A stretch of 64,000 nucleotides of DNA from Oceanobacillus sojae (lineage in GTDB: Bacteria > Bacillota > Bacilli > Bacillales > Amphibacillaceae), in the NCBI RefSeq assembly GCF_900162665.1, contig NZ_LT727810.1, forward strand, positions 84,291-148,290, in the 5' to 3' direction. The notes below the pieces were generated by a model that did no database searches, had not been told where the DNA came from, and saw only the letters and a list, made by a program, of their open reading frames with translations. Both the position numbers and the translations under genes were made by a program. Position 1 is the stretch's first letter. Every line of letters begins with the position of its first letter. Shown one piece after another: positions 53,760 to 63,064 of this stretch.

Positions 53760-54663
53760 TTTAAAGGTATACTATCCTATCCGTGGAGGCATTTTCCGCA
53801 GAGTCGTCAATCATGTTAAAGCAGTGGATAATATCAATTTTGAATTGAAACGGGGCGAAACATATGCGTTAGTAGGTGAATCAGGATGCGGAAAAACAAC
53901 AACCGGCAGAACTGTCGTCGGGCTGACAAAAGCTACCTCCGGCGAGGTTATATTTAATAATTTGGATCTGACAAAATGTAACCGCAAACAAATTCGTGAA
54001 AGCAGAAGAGAGATACAAATGGTATTTCAAGATCCTTATTCTTCTTTAAACCCGAAAAAGACAGTCTATGATATCGTCGCTGAGCCTCTGCGGAACTTTG
54101 AGAACCTGTCGAAATCAGAAGAGAGGGAGCAAGTGGAATACTTTATGCAGAAAGTAGGAATGAGCAGGGATTCCTTATTTAAATATCCTCATCAGTTTTC
54201 AGGAGGACAGCGGCAGCGGGTAGGTATTGCCAGGGCATTAACATTAAAGCCTAAAATAATCATCGCTGACGAGCCGGTCTCTGCATTGGATGCTTCCGTA
54301 CAGGCACAAGTACTTAACTTTATGCAAGACATCCAGGAAGAATTTGGCCTTACTTATCTTTTTATCAGCCATGATTTAGGGATAGTCCGGCATATGTGTA
54401 ATCGAATCGGCATTATGTACAAAGGAAAATTTGTAGAAGAAGGTACAAGGGAAGATATCTATGAAAACCCGCAGCATATTTATACCAGACGCTTAATTGC
54501 TTCTATACCTGAATTAGATACAGATCAGCATCAGAATAGTGAATTGCTTCGAAAAAATATTGAAGAAGAATATCAAAAGGAAAATGATAAATATTTTAAT
54601 GAAGATGGAAGCGTAATGGATTTAAAGCCTGTATCAGATACCCATTTTGCTGCATTACGCTAA
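53737..54663 (+). CDS. Opp/Dpp-type ABC transporter ATP-binding protein (OppF-like)
   Basis: A 308-aa ATPase: YYPIRGGIFRRVVNHVKAVDNINFEL, GESGCGKTT, VFQDPYSSLNPK, FSGGQRQR, IIADEPVSALD, FISHDLG. ATG 53737 has GGAGGAGGAGAAGG before it; the in-frame start at 53653 lies within the first ATPase gene. The C-terminal Cys motif is missing and replaced by a short acidic tail. Confidence 0.92.
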   Translation: MTFFKVNNLKVYYPIRGGIFRRVVNHVKAVDNINFELKRGETYALVGESGCGKTTTGRTVVGLTKATSGEVIFNNLDLTKCNRKQIRESRREIQMVFQDPYSSLNPKKTVYDIVAEPLRNFENLSKSEEREQVEYFMQKVGMSRDSLFKYPHQFSGGQRQRVGIARALTLKPKIIIADEPVSALDASVQAQVLNFMQDIQEEFGLTYLFISHDLGIVRHMCNRIGIMYKGKFVEEGTREDIYENPQHIYTRRLIASIPELDTDQHQNSELLRKNIEEEYQKENDKYFNEDGSVMDLKPVSDTHFAALR

Positions 54664-54669
54664 GGGGGC

Positions 54670-55641
54670 TTGAAAATGTGGAAATTTGTTGTTCGCAGGA
54701 TATTAATTATGATACCCCAGTTAGTTGTTTTAAGTATCCTGGTATTTATTCTGGCAAAGGTGATGCCTGGAGATGCTTTATCCGGTTTGGTGGAAACACC
54801 GGGTGTCGATTCATCAACGATTGAAGATATGAGAACAACTCTCGGAATTAATGATCCAGTCCATGTTCAATATCTAAACTGGATCAAAGGGCTGTCTCAA
54901 GGTGATTTAGGTACGTCCTATATTCATCAGCGGCCCGTTTTGGAATTATTAGAAGCGAGGCTTTGGAACACGGTTTATTTGTCAGCCGCGATTTTATTCT
55001 TAACATATCTTATCGCTATTCCTCTTGGTATTACGGCAGGAAGGTTTCATGATTCTTTGATAGATAAGCTGATTGTCGGCTACAACTATATCACCTATGC
55101 GACTCCTTTATTTATATTTGCATTATTAATGTTATTTGTATTCGGGTTTCAATTACAATGGTTCCCTACTGGGGGCAGCGCCGATATTAATTTGGAGCCT
55201 GGAACATTCAGCTACTATATGGATAAGATTTATCATTTACTTTTACCTGCTTTATCCGGTGCTTTATTAGCGACTGTTGGAACGATTCAGTATTTACGAA
55301 ACGAGATTATAGATACGAAGATGAAGGATTTTATCAAAACAGCGAAATCCAAAGGCGTTCCAGAAGCAAAGATATATTCGCATCACATTCTTCGTAATTC
55401 TTTTTTACCTATCGCGGCATTTTTAGGATATGAAATTACAGGATTAATTACTGGTTCTATTTTTTTAGAGAGTATATTCAGCTATCCGGGAATTGGACAG
55501 TTGTTTCTGCAATCTATATCGCAAAGAGACTTCAGTGTAGTAACTGCACTGGTAATGGTAACAGGGGTAGCGACGCTGATCGGTACACTGTTATCGGATA
55601 TTATATTGAGTTTGGTTGATCCGAGAATCCGGGTGGAATAG
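54670..55641 (+). CDS. Opp/Dpp-type ABC transporter permease (OppB-like)
   Basis: A 323-aa membrane protein with the OppB N-terminus (KFVVRRILIMIPQLVVLSILVFILAKVMPGD), GDLGTSYIHQRPV and the EAA loop (TAKSKGVPEAKIYSHHILRNSFLP). About six membrane segments; pairs with the next gene product. AAGGGGGC precedes its ATG. Confidence 0.92.
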   Translation: MKMWKFVVRRILIMIPQLVVLSILVFILAKVMPGDALSGLVETPGVDSSTIEDMRTTLGINDPVHVQYLNWIKGLSQGDLGTSYIHQRPVLELLEARLWNTVYLSAAILFLTYLIAIPLGITAGRFHDSLIDKLIVGYNYITYATPLFIFALLMLFVFGFQLQWFPTGGSADINLEPGTFSYYMDKIYHLLLPALSGALLATVGTIQYLRNEIIDTKMKDFIKTAKSKGVPEAKIYSHHILRNSFLPIAAFLGYEITGLITGSIFLESIFSYPGIGQLFLQSISQRDFSVVTALVMVTGVATLIGTLLSDIILSLVDPRIRVE

Positions 55642-55655
55642 AGAGGAGGGATAGA

Positions 55656-56555
55656 GTGAGTGTTGAAAGCAGTACAAGCGCTGAAATTCCATCAAATAAA
55701 TTAACGGGCCTAAAGATTATGTTTAATGAATTTAAGAAAGATAAATTAGCCATTGCTTCCGTTATTATTCTGCTGATCATTTTTATCTCAGTATTTGCTG
55801 GAGCGTTGATTTTAGATCAGGAAGAGGTCGTGCGGGTAGATTTATTTTCGATTTATTCTCCTCCGACTTCAGAGCATTTGTTAGGAACGGATTACGGAGG
55901 AAGAGATATTCTGGGGCAGCTTATTATTGGAGCAAAGAATTCCATTATCATCGGGTTTGTTATTACCGTGATTACAGGTGTTTTTGGATTTGCAATTGGT
56001 TTGATTTCCGGCTACTTCGGCGGGATTGTAGATAATATTATCATGCGCATCATTGATTTTATAATGATTTTGCCGTTTCTTATGTTGGTTATTGTGTTTA
56101 TCACATTGATTCCAAAGTTCAATATTGTCACCTTTATTATGATTATGAGTGCATTTCTATGGGTCAGCAATGCCCGTTTAATCAGAGCCAAAACACTGGC
56201 AGAAAAAGAGCTGGATTATGTAAGTGCATCTAAAATGCTGGGAGCTTCCAATATAAGAATTATGTATAGAGAAATCCTGCCTAATTTAACTTCCATTATC
56301 ATTGTTAACTTGACGCTAAGCTTTGCAGGAAATATTGGAATAGAGTCGGGATTGAGTTTCTTGGGATTTGGTTTGCCGGAAAGTACGCCGAGCCTGGGGA
56401 CGTTAATTGGATATTCGACTAATCCTGAAGTATTACAGGGAATGTGGTGGATTTGGTTACCTCCATCATTATTAATTTTAATAATGATGTTGAGTATAAA
56501 CTTCATTGGACAAGCACTAAAAAGGTCTGGGGATGCAAGACAAAGATTAGGATAG
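55656..56555 (+). CDS. Opp/Dpp-type ABC transporter permease (OppC-like)
   Basis: A 299-aa membrane protein with KDKLAIASVIILLIIFISVFAG, LLGTDYGGRDILGQLIIGAKNS and the EAA loop SASKMLGASNIRIMYREILPN. It starts at GTG 55656 behind GAGGAGGG. It forms the translocation pore with the OppB-like protein. Confidence 0.92.
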   Translation: MSVESSTSAEIPSNKLTGLKIMFNEFKKDKLAIASVIILLIIFISVFAGALILDQEEVVRVDLFSIYSPPTSEHLLGTDYGGRDILGQLIIGAKNSIIIGFVITVITGVFGFAIGLISGYFGGIVDNIIMRIIDFIMILPFLMLVIVFITLIPKFNIVTFIMIMSAFLWVSNARLIRAKTLAEKELDYVSASKMLGASNIRIMYREILPNLTSIIIVNLTLSFAGNIGIESGLSFLGFGLPESTPSLGTLIGYSTNPEVLQGMWWIWLPPSLLILIMMLSINFIGQALKRSGDARQRLG

Positions 56556-56568
56556 GAGGAGAGACAGT

Positions 56569-58341
56569 ATGAGAAGGAAAAGTGCTTTGTGGATTGTTGT
56601 GTCAGGGATATTGTTCAGTATTATTTTAGCAGGATGCAACGGTGAGGGTGAAAGCGGCAGTGAGGGGAGTGGAGCAGAGGGCCAAACAGAAGAAATCAAT
56701 CTTAATGAAGAGGTTCAAAATGACGGTGAAATTATCGAGGATGGAAGTTTAACCTATGGTTTAGTGTCTGATTCTCCATTCGAAGGAATTCTTAATAGTG
56801 CATTTCTTGCTGCGGCACCAGATGGCCAAGTGGTTCAATTTTTTGATGAAGCATTGCTGGCGGTAAACAAAGATTTTGAGATTACAAATGACGGAGCAGC
56901 TACTTTTGAAATGTCAGATGACAACAAAACAATCACTATTCAGATTAAAGATAATGTGAACTGGCATGATGGGGAGCCTGTGAAAGCGGAAGATCTTCAA
57001 TTTGCTTATGAAGTAATAGGAAGTCCGGATTATATAGGCTCGCATTATGGATCATTAATACAAATGGTAGAGGGAATGGATGCGTATAATAGCGGGGAAG
57101 CAGATGACATCTCCGGGATTGAAATAATTGATGAGAAAACATTGTCAATAACATATACTGAAGCATCTCCTGCCATATTGAATGGGATATGGTCTACGCC
57201 GCTGCCAAAGCATTATTTAGGTGATATCTCAGTTCCTGATATCCCTTCTTCCAAAGAGGTAAGGGAAAATCCTATTGGATTTGGACCTTTTAAAGTGGAT
57301 AGAATTGTGGCTGGAGAGTCTGTACAATATAGTCGTAATGATGATTATTGGAAAGGAAAACCGAAGCTTGCTTCTATTACGTTAAAGATAGTGAATCCAA
57401 ACACTGTACTGCAGTCATTGGAAAGCGGAGAAGTAGATATTGCTGAAACGTTCCCGACAGATCAATATCCGAATGCGGCAGATGGAGAAAACTATCAAAT
57501 TATTGGCGGCATCAATAATTCCTATACGTATCTCTCGTTTAAATTAGGACATTATGATACAGAAAAGAAAGAGAATGTGATGGATCGTCCAAAACTTCAA
57601 AATAAGGATTTAAGAAAAGCGATGGGATATGCGTTAGATATGGAACAAATTGCGGAGAATTTCTATCACGGCTTAAGTTTTCCGGCTACGACACTAATTG
57701 TTCCTTTCTTTGAAGGGTATCATGATGAAACAATAGAAGGATTTCCATATAACGTAGAAAAAGCAGAGGAGCTGCTGGATGAAGCTGGTTATGTAGATGT
57801 AGATGGTGATGGGTATAGAGAGGATCCAGACGGAGAAGAATTTATCATTAATTTCTTGGCAAGATCCGGAAGTGATACTTCTGAACCAATGGCTAAGTAT
57901 TTCATCCAATCCTGGAATGACATTGGCCTGAATGTGGAGCTGGTTGATGGGCGTCTTCATGAATTCAATTCTTTTAATAAGATGGTGGATGATGATGAGC
58001 AAAAAGTGGATGTGTTTATTTCCGGCTGGGGAGTAGGGACAGATGTCGATCCTTCAGGCATTTACGGGCGAAAGATGCCTTATAATAATTCGAGGTTTGT
58101 CAGTGAGAAAAACGATGAATTATTAGAGGCTGCATTATCCGAGGAAGCATTTGATACAGAAAGACGTAAAGAAATATATAATGAATGGCAGGCTTATATG
58201 TATGAAGAATCCCCTGTAATCCCTATTTTGTACAGCTATAAATTGTTAGGGGTAAACAACCGGGTGAAAGACTATTCTTTTGATACCACCATCTTCGGAA
58301 CTTGGGAAGAAGTCGGCGTAACGGAAGAAACAGCAGAATAA
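56569..58341 (+). CDS. Opp/Dpp-type substrate-binding lipoprotein
   Basis: A 590-aa family 5 solute-binding protein with a lipobox (LAGC, Cys23) after a 22-residue signal, then an acidic, Gly/Ser-rich stretch typical of a flexible tether. NVNWHDGEPVKAEDLQFAYEVI, NPIGFGPFKV and GVGTDVDPSGIY place it in the family. The ligand could be an oligosaccharide or glycoside rather than a peptide, since the neighbours are sugar dehydrogenases. Confidence 0.93.
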   Translation: MRRKSALWIVVSGILFSIILAGCNGEGESGSEGSGAEGQTEEINLNEEVQNDGEIIEDGSLTYGLVSDSPFEGILNSAFLAAAPDGQVVQFFDEALLAVNKDFEITNDGAATFEMSDDNKTITIQIKDNVNWHDGEPVKAEDLQFAYEVIGSPDYIGSHYGSLIQMVEGMDAYNSGEADDISGIEIIDEKTLSITYTEASPAILNGIWSTPLPKHYLGDISVPDIPSSKEVRENPIGFGPFKVDRIVAGESVQYSRNDDYWKGKPKLASITLKIVNPNTVLQSLESGEVDIAETFPTDQYPNAADGENYQIIGGINNSYTYLSFKLGHYDTEKKENVMDRPKLQNKDLRKAMGYALDMEQIAENFYHGLSFPATTLIVPFFEGYHDETIEGFPYNVEKAEELLDEAGYVDVDGDGYREDPDGEEFIINFLARSGSDTSEPMAKYFIQSWNDIGLNVELVDGRLHEFNSFNKMVDDDEQKVDVFISGWGVGTDVDPSGIYGRKMPYNNSRFVSEKNDELLEAALSEEAFDTERRKEIYNEWQAYMYEESPVIPILYSYKLLGVNNRVKDYSFDTTIFGTWEEVGVTEETAE

Positions 58342-58369
58342 AGTCCCGCAGTAAAAACAGATGCTTTGT

Positions 58370-58402
58370 AATCCTATATCATTTGCTGAATGATATAGGA
58401 TT
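58370..58402 (+). terminator. Terminator of the importer operon
   Basis: A perfect 14-bp stem (58370-58383 with 58389-58402) and a 5-base loop, 29 bases after the stop of the binding-protein gene; followed by ATCTATTTCT. Confidence 0.85.
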
Positions 58403-58603
58403 ATCTATTTCTGGATACTTCATCACTGTAACTTATTTGTTTTATGGCTCATTAGTAAATGTTACGTTCTGGACTTGATTTTTTGATGCTAGAAAGGTAT
58501 GTTTGTCGTATAATGGTCACAAGTACTATTTCTTCATTCATTTACATCATGTAAATAGAATGGGGTGTTTTTGCATACATAGAACTCTTGGTCTTTTGGA
58601 GGA

Positions 58604-58798
58604 TGTTCAAAAAGCCCAATAAAGATGATACGGTGAACTAGAGGATCTTCTACTAAGAACGTCCACGTCCTGGGACTGCGATTACTCGTCCCACCGAAAA
58701 CATTTGTGAACAACATAGAAGTCATCACATCCTGTGAAAGTCCATTCGGAAAAAGTTAGTCGCCTTTTCTTGGTCCTATTTATCGGACTTTTTGAACA
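58604..58798. mobile_element. MITE-like element (195 bp)
   Basis: The ends are inverted repeats, TGTTCAAAAAG (58604-58614) and CTTTTTGAACA (58788-58798), and the similarity continues for about 20 bases with two mismatches. The interior has no gene. The size and structure fit a miniature inverted-repeat element mobilised by a transposase elsewhere. Flanking target duplications are not evident. Confidence 0.6.
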
Positions 58799-58870
58799 CG
58801 CACTTTTAGGGAGAAGGGGGTATTTATATAATATTAATGTGATGAGAAGCACAGATATGGAAAATGAAAT

Positions 58871-58895
58871 AGTACATTGATACAATCAATGTACT
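58871..58895 (+). promoter_or_regulatory. Operator of the GntR-LacI regulator
   Basis: An 11-bp perfect dyad, arm AGTACATTGAT (58871-58881) and its complement (58885-58895) around ACA, ends 20 bases before the GTG start. It probably serves autoregulation by the AraR-type protein encoded next. Confidence 0.65.
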
Positions 58896-58915
58896 GATTG
58901 ATAAAGGTGATAACA

Positions 58916-60040
58916 GTGAATTTATACAGGAAAATATATTTGGATGTCATAGAAGAAATACGGTCTGGTAATTTGAAAATTGGTGATAAATTACCAACCG
59001 AAAAAGCAATGTCAGAAAAGTATAAAGTCAGTAGAATTACAACCAAAAAAGCACTTGATTTACTTGCTCAGGAAAAGATTATTGAAAGATTTCAAGGGAA
59101 GGGATCTTTTGTTTCTTCAGGACATATAAAAAATCAAGAATCGAAAAAAGAAGCTTCGGTAAAAGCACTGCCACATTTAAGCGGCTTGGTGGGTTTAATC
59201 ATTCCTGATTTTTCAGATGTTTTCGGACTGAAGCAAGTCAAAATGATAGAGGAAAAATGCAGTGAATATAATTATCATCTGGTGATAAAACGTACGCTTG
59301 GTTATGCAGAGGAAGAAAAAAAAGCGATCAATTCTTTAGTAGATAAAGGACTGGACGGGCTAATCATTATCCCTGCTCATGGAACGCATTACAATCATGA
59401 TTTATTGCGCTTAGTAGTGGACAAATATCCACTTGTTTTGTTAGATCGTTATATTAAAGGTATCCCGGCAAGCTCTGTGCATATTAATAATCAGAAAGCT
59501 ACCATAATGGCTATTAAATACCTTCTTGAAAAAGGGCACAGAGAACTGGCATTCATTTCTCCCCCAAAAGAAGGTGCTTCGTCGATAGAGGAACGCGAAA
59601 TTGGCTTTCATATAGCTTTCTCTGATCAAAATCTCCCTGTAAACAATAACTACTTTTTATTAGATATCCAAAGCTCCATTCCCAAAAACTTTTCCTCCGA
59701 TAATGTGAAGGAAATAGCAGAGAATGACAGGAGAAAAATAGAGGAATTTCTTAAGAAAAACCCTGAAATAACGGCAATTTTTTGTACAGATTACACGATT
59801 GCCAATATGGTTTATTCCGTTCTTGAATCATTGGGAAAGAAGATTCCAGAGGAATATGCAATTGTATGCTTTGATTCAGTATCCACAACGAATGGCAACC
59901 CTCTTTTTACACATATTTCACAAAGGGAAGATAAAATGGGAGAAGAGGCCGTTCACTTATTAATGAAACAGGTCAACGGGGAATATGACCCGAAACATGT
60001 GGAAGTAGACTTTGATTTTATTATAGGAGAGACTACTTAA
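58916..60040 (+). CDS. GntR-LacI hybrid (AraR-type) transcriptional regulator
   Basis: A 374-aa regulator with a GntR winged helix at the N-terminus (about 1-68: EEIRSGNLKIGDKLPTEKAMSEKYKVSRITTKKALDLLAQEKII) and a LacI/PBP1-like sugar-binding domain (about 90-370: VGLIIPDFSDVFGLKQVKMIEE, PLVLLDRYIKGIPASSVHINN). This combination is characteristic of AraR-like repressors. GTG 58916 has AAAGGTG ahead; the earlier TTG at 58898 lies upstream of that site. The preceding ABC importer and dehydrogenases are its likely targets. Confidence 0.9.
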   Translation: MNLYRKIYLDVIEEIRSGNLKIGDKLPTEKAMSEKYKVSRITTKKALDLLAQEKIIERFQGKGSFVSSGHIKNQESKKEASVKALPHLSGLVGLIIPDFSDVFGLKQVKMIEEKCSEYNYHLVIKRTLGYAEEEKKAINSLVDKGLDGLIIIPAHGTHYNHDLLRLVVDKYPLVLLDRYIKGIPASSVHINNQKATIMAIKYLLEKGHRELAFISPPKEGASSIEEREIGFHIAFSDQNLPVNNNYFLLDIQSSIPKNFSSDNVKEIAENDRRKIEEFLKKNPEITAIFCTDYTIANMVYSVLESLGKKIPEEYAIVCFDSVSTTNGNPLFTHISQREDKMGEEAVHLLMKQVNGEYDPKHVEVDFDFIIGETT

Positions 60041-60348
60041 TTTTATTTGCGGAGAGAGTATTTTGAACAGGCTGAGGTTTTTCCTGACAGTTTATCGGGG
60101 AAAACCTTTTTTTGCCGCAGAAAGGGTTTCGGTCTACCGAACAAGTTCATTTTTTAAAGAACGTATAGAATAGAACAGGAATTGTTCCTGATTTTATAGA
60201 AGCAATTTATTCTGATAAGAACTAATATCATGCAATGACTACAATTTATTTTAATAGTTGTCAGAATTTGTCGTAAAATTTAAAAAATATTATAGAGATA
60301 TTTTTTAAATAATCTGTTATTATTTAATAGATATTTAAATTCAGATAA

Positions 60349-60445
60349 AGGCAAACCATTCGAAAGATTGGGACGCAAAGTTACAGGTCTAAGGTTATGC
60401 TATGATGGCTGTGCTGCCTAAAATAATAGAATATTTTAGGGGGGT
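60349..60445 (+). promoter_or_regulatory. c-di-GMP-I (GEMM) riboswitch with RBS-overlapping hairpin
   Basis: The conserved aptamer core is plain: GGCAAACC, CGAAAG tetraloop, GGGACGCAAAG, GGTCTAA and the closing GCTGCC; it reads nearly identically to the Vibrio Vc2 aptamer core. The closing-stem strand (about 60415-60419) overlaps the 5' arm of a 9-bp hairpin, CCTAAAATA (60417-60425) with TATTTTAGG (60432-60440), whose 3' arm covers the start of the ribosome site AGGGGGG. Ligand binding should therefore free the site (an ON switch), by inference. A weak promoter TTGTCG (60268-60273)-17-TATAGA precedes it. Confidence 0.88.
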
Positions 60446-60449
60446 TTGA

Positions 60450-60566
60450 ATGAATAATCTTGCAGATAGAAAAGAATTGGATAAAGAATGGGTTGAGCTT
60501 ATCAAGGAAGCATTAAAAATAGGAATTGGTATTGAAGAAGTCAGGCAGTTCTTAAAGGAGAACTAA
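60450..60566 (+). CDS. SinI-like antirepressor (38 aa)
   Basis: The 38-aa product reads ELDKEWVELIKEALKIGI and then EEVRQFLKEN, which lines up with the Bacillus subtilis SinI dimerisation domain (ELDQEWVELMVEAKEANIS, EEIRKYLLLN). SinI binds the repressor SinR and relieves repression of biofilm matrix genes. This version lacks the C-terminal tail of SinI. ATG 60450 has AGGGGGG upstream, within the riboswitch-controlled hairpin. No sinR is adjacent; the partner must be encoded elsewhere. Confidence 0.85.
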   Translation: MNNLADRKELDKEWVELIKEALKIGIGIEEVRQFLKEN

Positions 60567-60716
60567 AGTTTCTTAATGTCTGTCAATTGAGTTATATTTC
60601 CGTATTTAAGCAGTATTAAAACAGGTGGAAAGTTTTTTAGAATTGGCAATCTTTTTGTATGGAGTTAAATAGATAGACTAACAATAATCATTTATATAAA
60701 ATTTTTTGAAATAATT

Positions 60717-60761
60717 AAAAGCATATAACTAGATAGTTTTCTATCTGGGCTATATGCTTTT
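60717..60761 (+). terminator. Terminator after the SinI-like gene
   Basis: Stem AAAAGCATATA (60717-60727) with 60751-60761 and an inner AGATAG/CTATCT. Nearly the same sequence as the terminator at 48881-48923. Confidence 0.8.
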
Positions 60762-60855
60762 GTTATATAGAAAGAAATTAGAATCAGAAAATGAGGAGGA
60801 AACCAACTTATAGAAGCTTCAAATATAAAGCATAACTGAAAGGAGAATGAATAAC

Positions 60856-61419
60856 ATGATATCTCACGTAATATGGGATCTGGGAGAAACATTAACTACT
60901 CCTCCCAATAGCAGAATGGATGTAAAACCGCTGACGGAATATCCGGAAATAGAATTAAGAGAGCATGTATTAGAGGTGCTGGAGACAATTAATAAAATGG
61001 GATTAAAGCATGCGATTCTCAGCAATACAGCAACAAGTGACAGTGATGTTGTCCGGGAGCTCCTGAAAAGGCTACATATATTAGATAAATTTGAATATAT
61101 TTTTGCTACGAAGTCTGAATTAGATCCGTCTGTTCCAGAAAAGCCCGACAGTGTCGTATATCATTATGTTCTCGATGAATTAGATATCCGGCCAGATGAA
61201 GCTGTTATGATAGGTAATACATGGGATACTGACATCATTGGCGCGAATCGAATTGGCATGCACGCAATTTGGCTGCAAAATCCGGAAATTTCTGTGAGAA
61301 AGGATTATGATGAAAAGGTTGTAACCCCTCCATGGATTTTGCCGGTCTGGGATCTTGAAGCTGTTCCAAAAGCACTTGAGTTGCTTGTTGGATGCAGTCA
61401 GGGAGAGGAGAGAGGATAG
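60856..61419 (+). CDS. HAD-family hydrolase
   Basis: A 187-aa HAD protein. Motif I is VIWDLGETLT, with the nucleophile Asp8 but Gly10 in place of the usual second Asp; motif II is ILSNTATSD, motif III the Lys of PEKPDS, motif IV GNTWDTDIIGANRIG. The missing general-acid Asp also occurs in other HAD members and may lower phosphatase activity. ATG 60856 is 10 bases after GGAG, while ATG 60847 is too close to it. Confidence 0.82.
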   Translation: MISHVIWDLGETLTTPPNSRMDVKPLTEYPEIELREHVLEVLETINKMGLKHAILSNTATSDSDVVRELLKRLHILDKFEYIFATKSELDPSVPEKPDSVVYHYVLDELDIRPDEAVMIGNTWDTDIIGANRIGMHAIWLQNPEISVRKDYDEKVVTPPWILPVWDLEAVPKALELLVGCSQGEERG

Positions 61420-61488
61420 TATATGTATTTTTTTTGAACAAAAAGTGAAGGCGCAGTCCCCTTCAAATTGAGAAGCAATTAGTGAGGG

Positions 61489-61676
61489 TCAGCCTTCACG
61501 GTCTTGGTTTTCGATATAGTTTTTGATTACTTTTAAAGAAGCTCCTCCTGTCGAAAGGATAAGATAGCTTCTAATCCAAAAATAAGGTTTCCAATAATAT
61601 GGCGCTAAGAATACAGCGAATTCCGTTCGTATATATCTTGAGGATACCGTTTTAAAACGGTTTGTTTTATAATGTG
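61489..61676 (-). pseudogene. Relic of IS200/IS605 TnpA (Y1 transposase)
   Basis: The minus strand translates TNRFKTVSSRYIRTEF, then APYYWKPYFWIRSYLIL and STGGASLKVIKNYIENQDREG before a stop; these are the C-terminal blocks of TnpA, including the helix with the tyrosine region (VIKNYIENQ). The N-terminal part with the HUH motif is missing; the homology ends at about 61676, where the tnpB promoter begins. Confidence 0.85.
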
Positions 61677-61708
61677 ATTATAACACATATATAAGGGAGG
61701 GTTGGTTG

Positions 61709-63064
61709 ATGCAACAGACGAAAACGATTAAAAATAAAATAACCTCTCACAGTTCGAAAACCTTCGAACCTACACTTGCTATCTATCGGAAGGCACTATC
61801 TTTTCTGGTAGATGTTATCAATACGGAATGGTCTGTTTTAGAAAATTTAAGCACAAAAGAGTTGGTAAACGCTGTAGAAAAATTAACACATCACACCAAA
61901 ACGAACCCCTGCCCAAAGTATGATTTTGACGCAACATTTTATAAGTTTCCTTCTTATCTTCGAAGGGCTGCCATTTCTAAAGGTTATGGAATTGTGAAAA
62001 GTTATCGTTCCAACTATCAAAACTGGTTGGATGAAAAAAGCGAATCAATTGTTAACGGTAAGCATTTTAAGAAAAAACCTCCCGTTTTAACCGTGAAGCA
62101 TCAAGCATTTCCGGTGTTCTATAAAGGAAATATGTTTAAACAGGTATCTGACAATCAAGCAAAGATAAAGGTTTTCCTGGGCAATGATTGGGTTTGGGTA
62201 ACGATTACTTTCCATCATAAAAACTTGAAGAATCGTGGAATTGCCGGTTGGAAAGAAAATAATCCTACCTTAGTAAAAACAGGCAAAAAGTATTTCATTC
62301 ATTTTTCTTATGAGAAAAAGATTCAATTAAATAAAACAAAATTAAAAGAACAAGTCATCGTTTCTGTAGACTTAGGTATCACGAATTCTGCGGTTTGTTG
62401 TGCAATGCGTTCAGATGGAACTGTCATCGGCAGGAAATTTATTAATCAACCGGTAGAAAAAGACCGTATGTACACAAAAATCAACAAACTAAAGAAAGCT
62501 CAACGTCATTCAGGGTATGTAAATGCACCAAACTATTGGAGACGAATTAATGGTCTAAAGAAACATATTGTGCATCATACATCTTCAGAAATTATCAAAT
62601 TTGCTGTCGATCATCAAGCAGATATCATCGTATTTGAGTACCTTGGTAAAATGAAACACCCAGAGGGGATGTATGGTGCAAAAAAGTTACGCCATAAAGT
62701 ACATCATTGGAGCAAGCTGGGCATTCAAAGGAAAGTTGAAGAGATGGCACATTACAAAGGCGTACGTATTCGACGAGTAAGCGCTAAGTATACTTCCGCG
62801 CTTGCTTTTGACGGTTCTGGAGAAGTGAAACGGAATCATAAAAAAGACCTTGCCGCCTATCAAAATGACAAAGTCTATCACGCAGATTTAAATGCTTCTT
62901 ATAATATAGGAGCACGGTATTTTATTAGAGAATTCCTTAAATCCTTTTCTGAAAAGAAAAGGTTACTACTGGAGGCAAAAGTTCCTTCCTTAGTAACTAG
63001 AACTCGGCTGACATTGGCTTCATTAATTAGCTTACATCAGGCGTTACGTACTAATGGTGCGTGA
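61709..63064 (+). CDS. tnpB: TnpB-like RNA-guided nuclease lacking zinc-finger cysteines
   Basis: A 451-aa TnpB. RuvC residues appear intact: Asp221 in IVSVDLGITNS, Glu310 in IIVFEYLGKM and Asp393 in YHADLNASYNIGAR. The zinc-ribbon that normally lies between the last two (CxxC pairs) is cysteine-free: YTSALAFDGSGEVKRNHKKDLAAYQND. Otherwise length and order are standard. ATG 61709 has GGGAGG 8 bases before; TTG 61706 is an alternative. TnpB proteins use an omega RNA from the right end to cut DNA and keep the element in the genome. Confidence 0.88.
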   Translation: MQQTKTIKNKITSHSSKTFEPTLAIYRKALSFLVDVINTEWSVLENLSTKELVNAVEKLTHHTKTNPCPKYDFDATFYKFPSYLRRAAISKGYGIVKSYRSNYQNWLDEKSESIVNGKHFKKKPPVLTVKHQAFPVFYKGNMFKQVSDNQAKIKVFLGNDWVWVTITFHHKNLKNRGIAGWKENNPTLVKTGKKYFIHFSYEKKIQLNKTKLKEQVIVSVDLGITNSAVCCAMRSDGTVIGRKFINQPVEKDRMYTKINKLKKAQRHSGYVNAPNYWRRINGLKKHIVHHTSSEIIKFAVDHQADIIVFEYLGKMKHPEGMYGAKKLRHKVHHWSKLGIQRKVEEMAHYKGVRIRRVSAKYTSALAFDGSGEVKRNHKKDLAAYQNDKVYHADLNASYNIGARYFIREFLKSFSEKKRLLLEAKVPSLVTRTRLTLASLISLHQALRTNGA

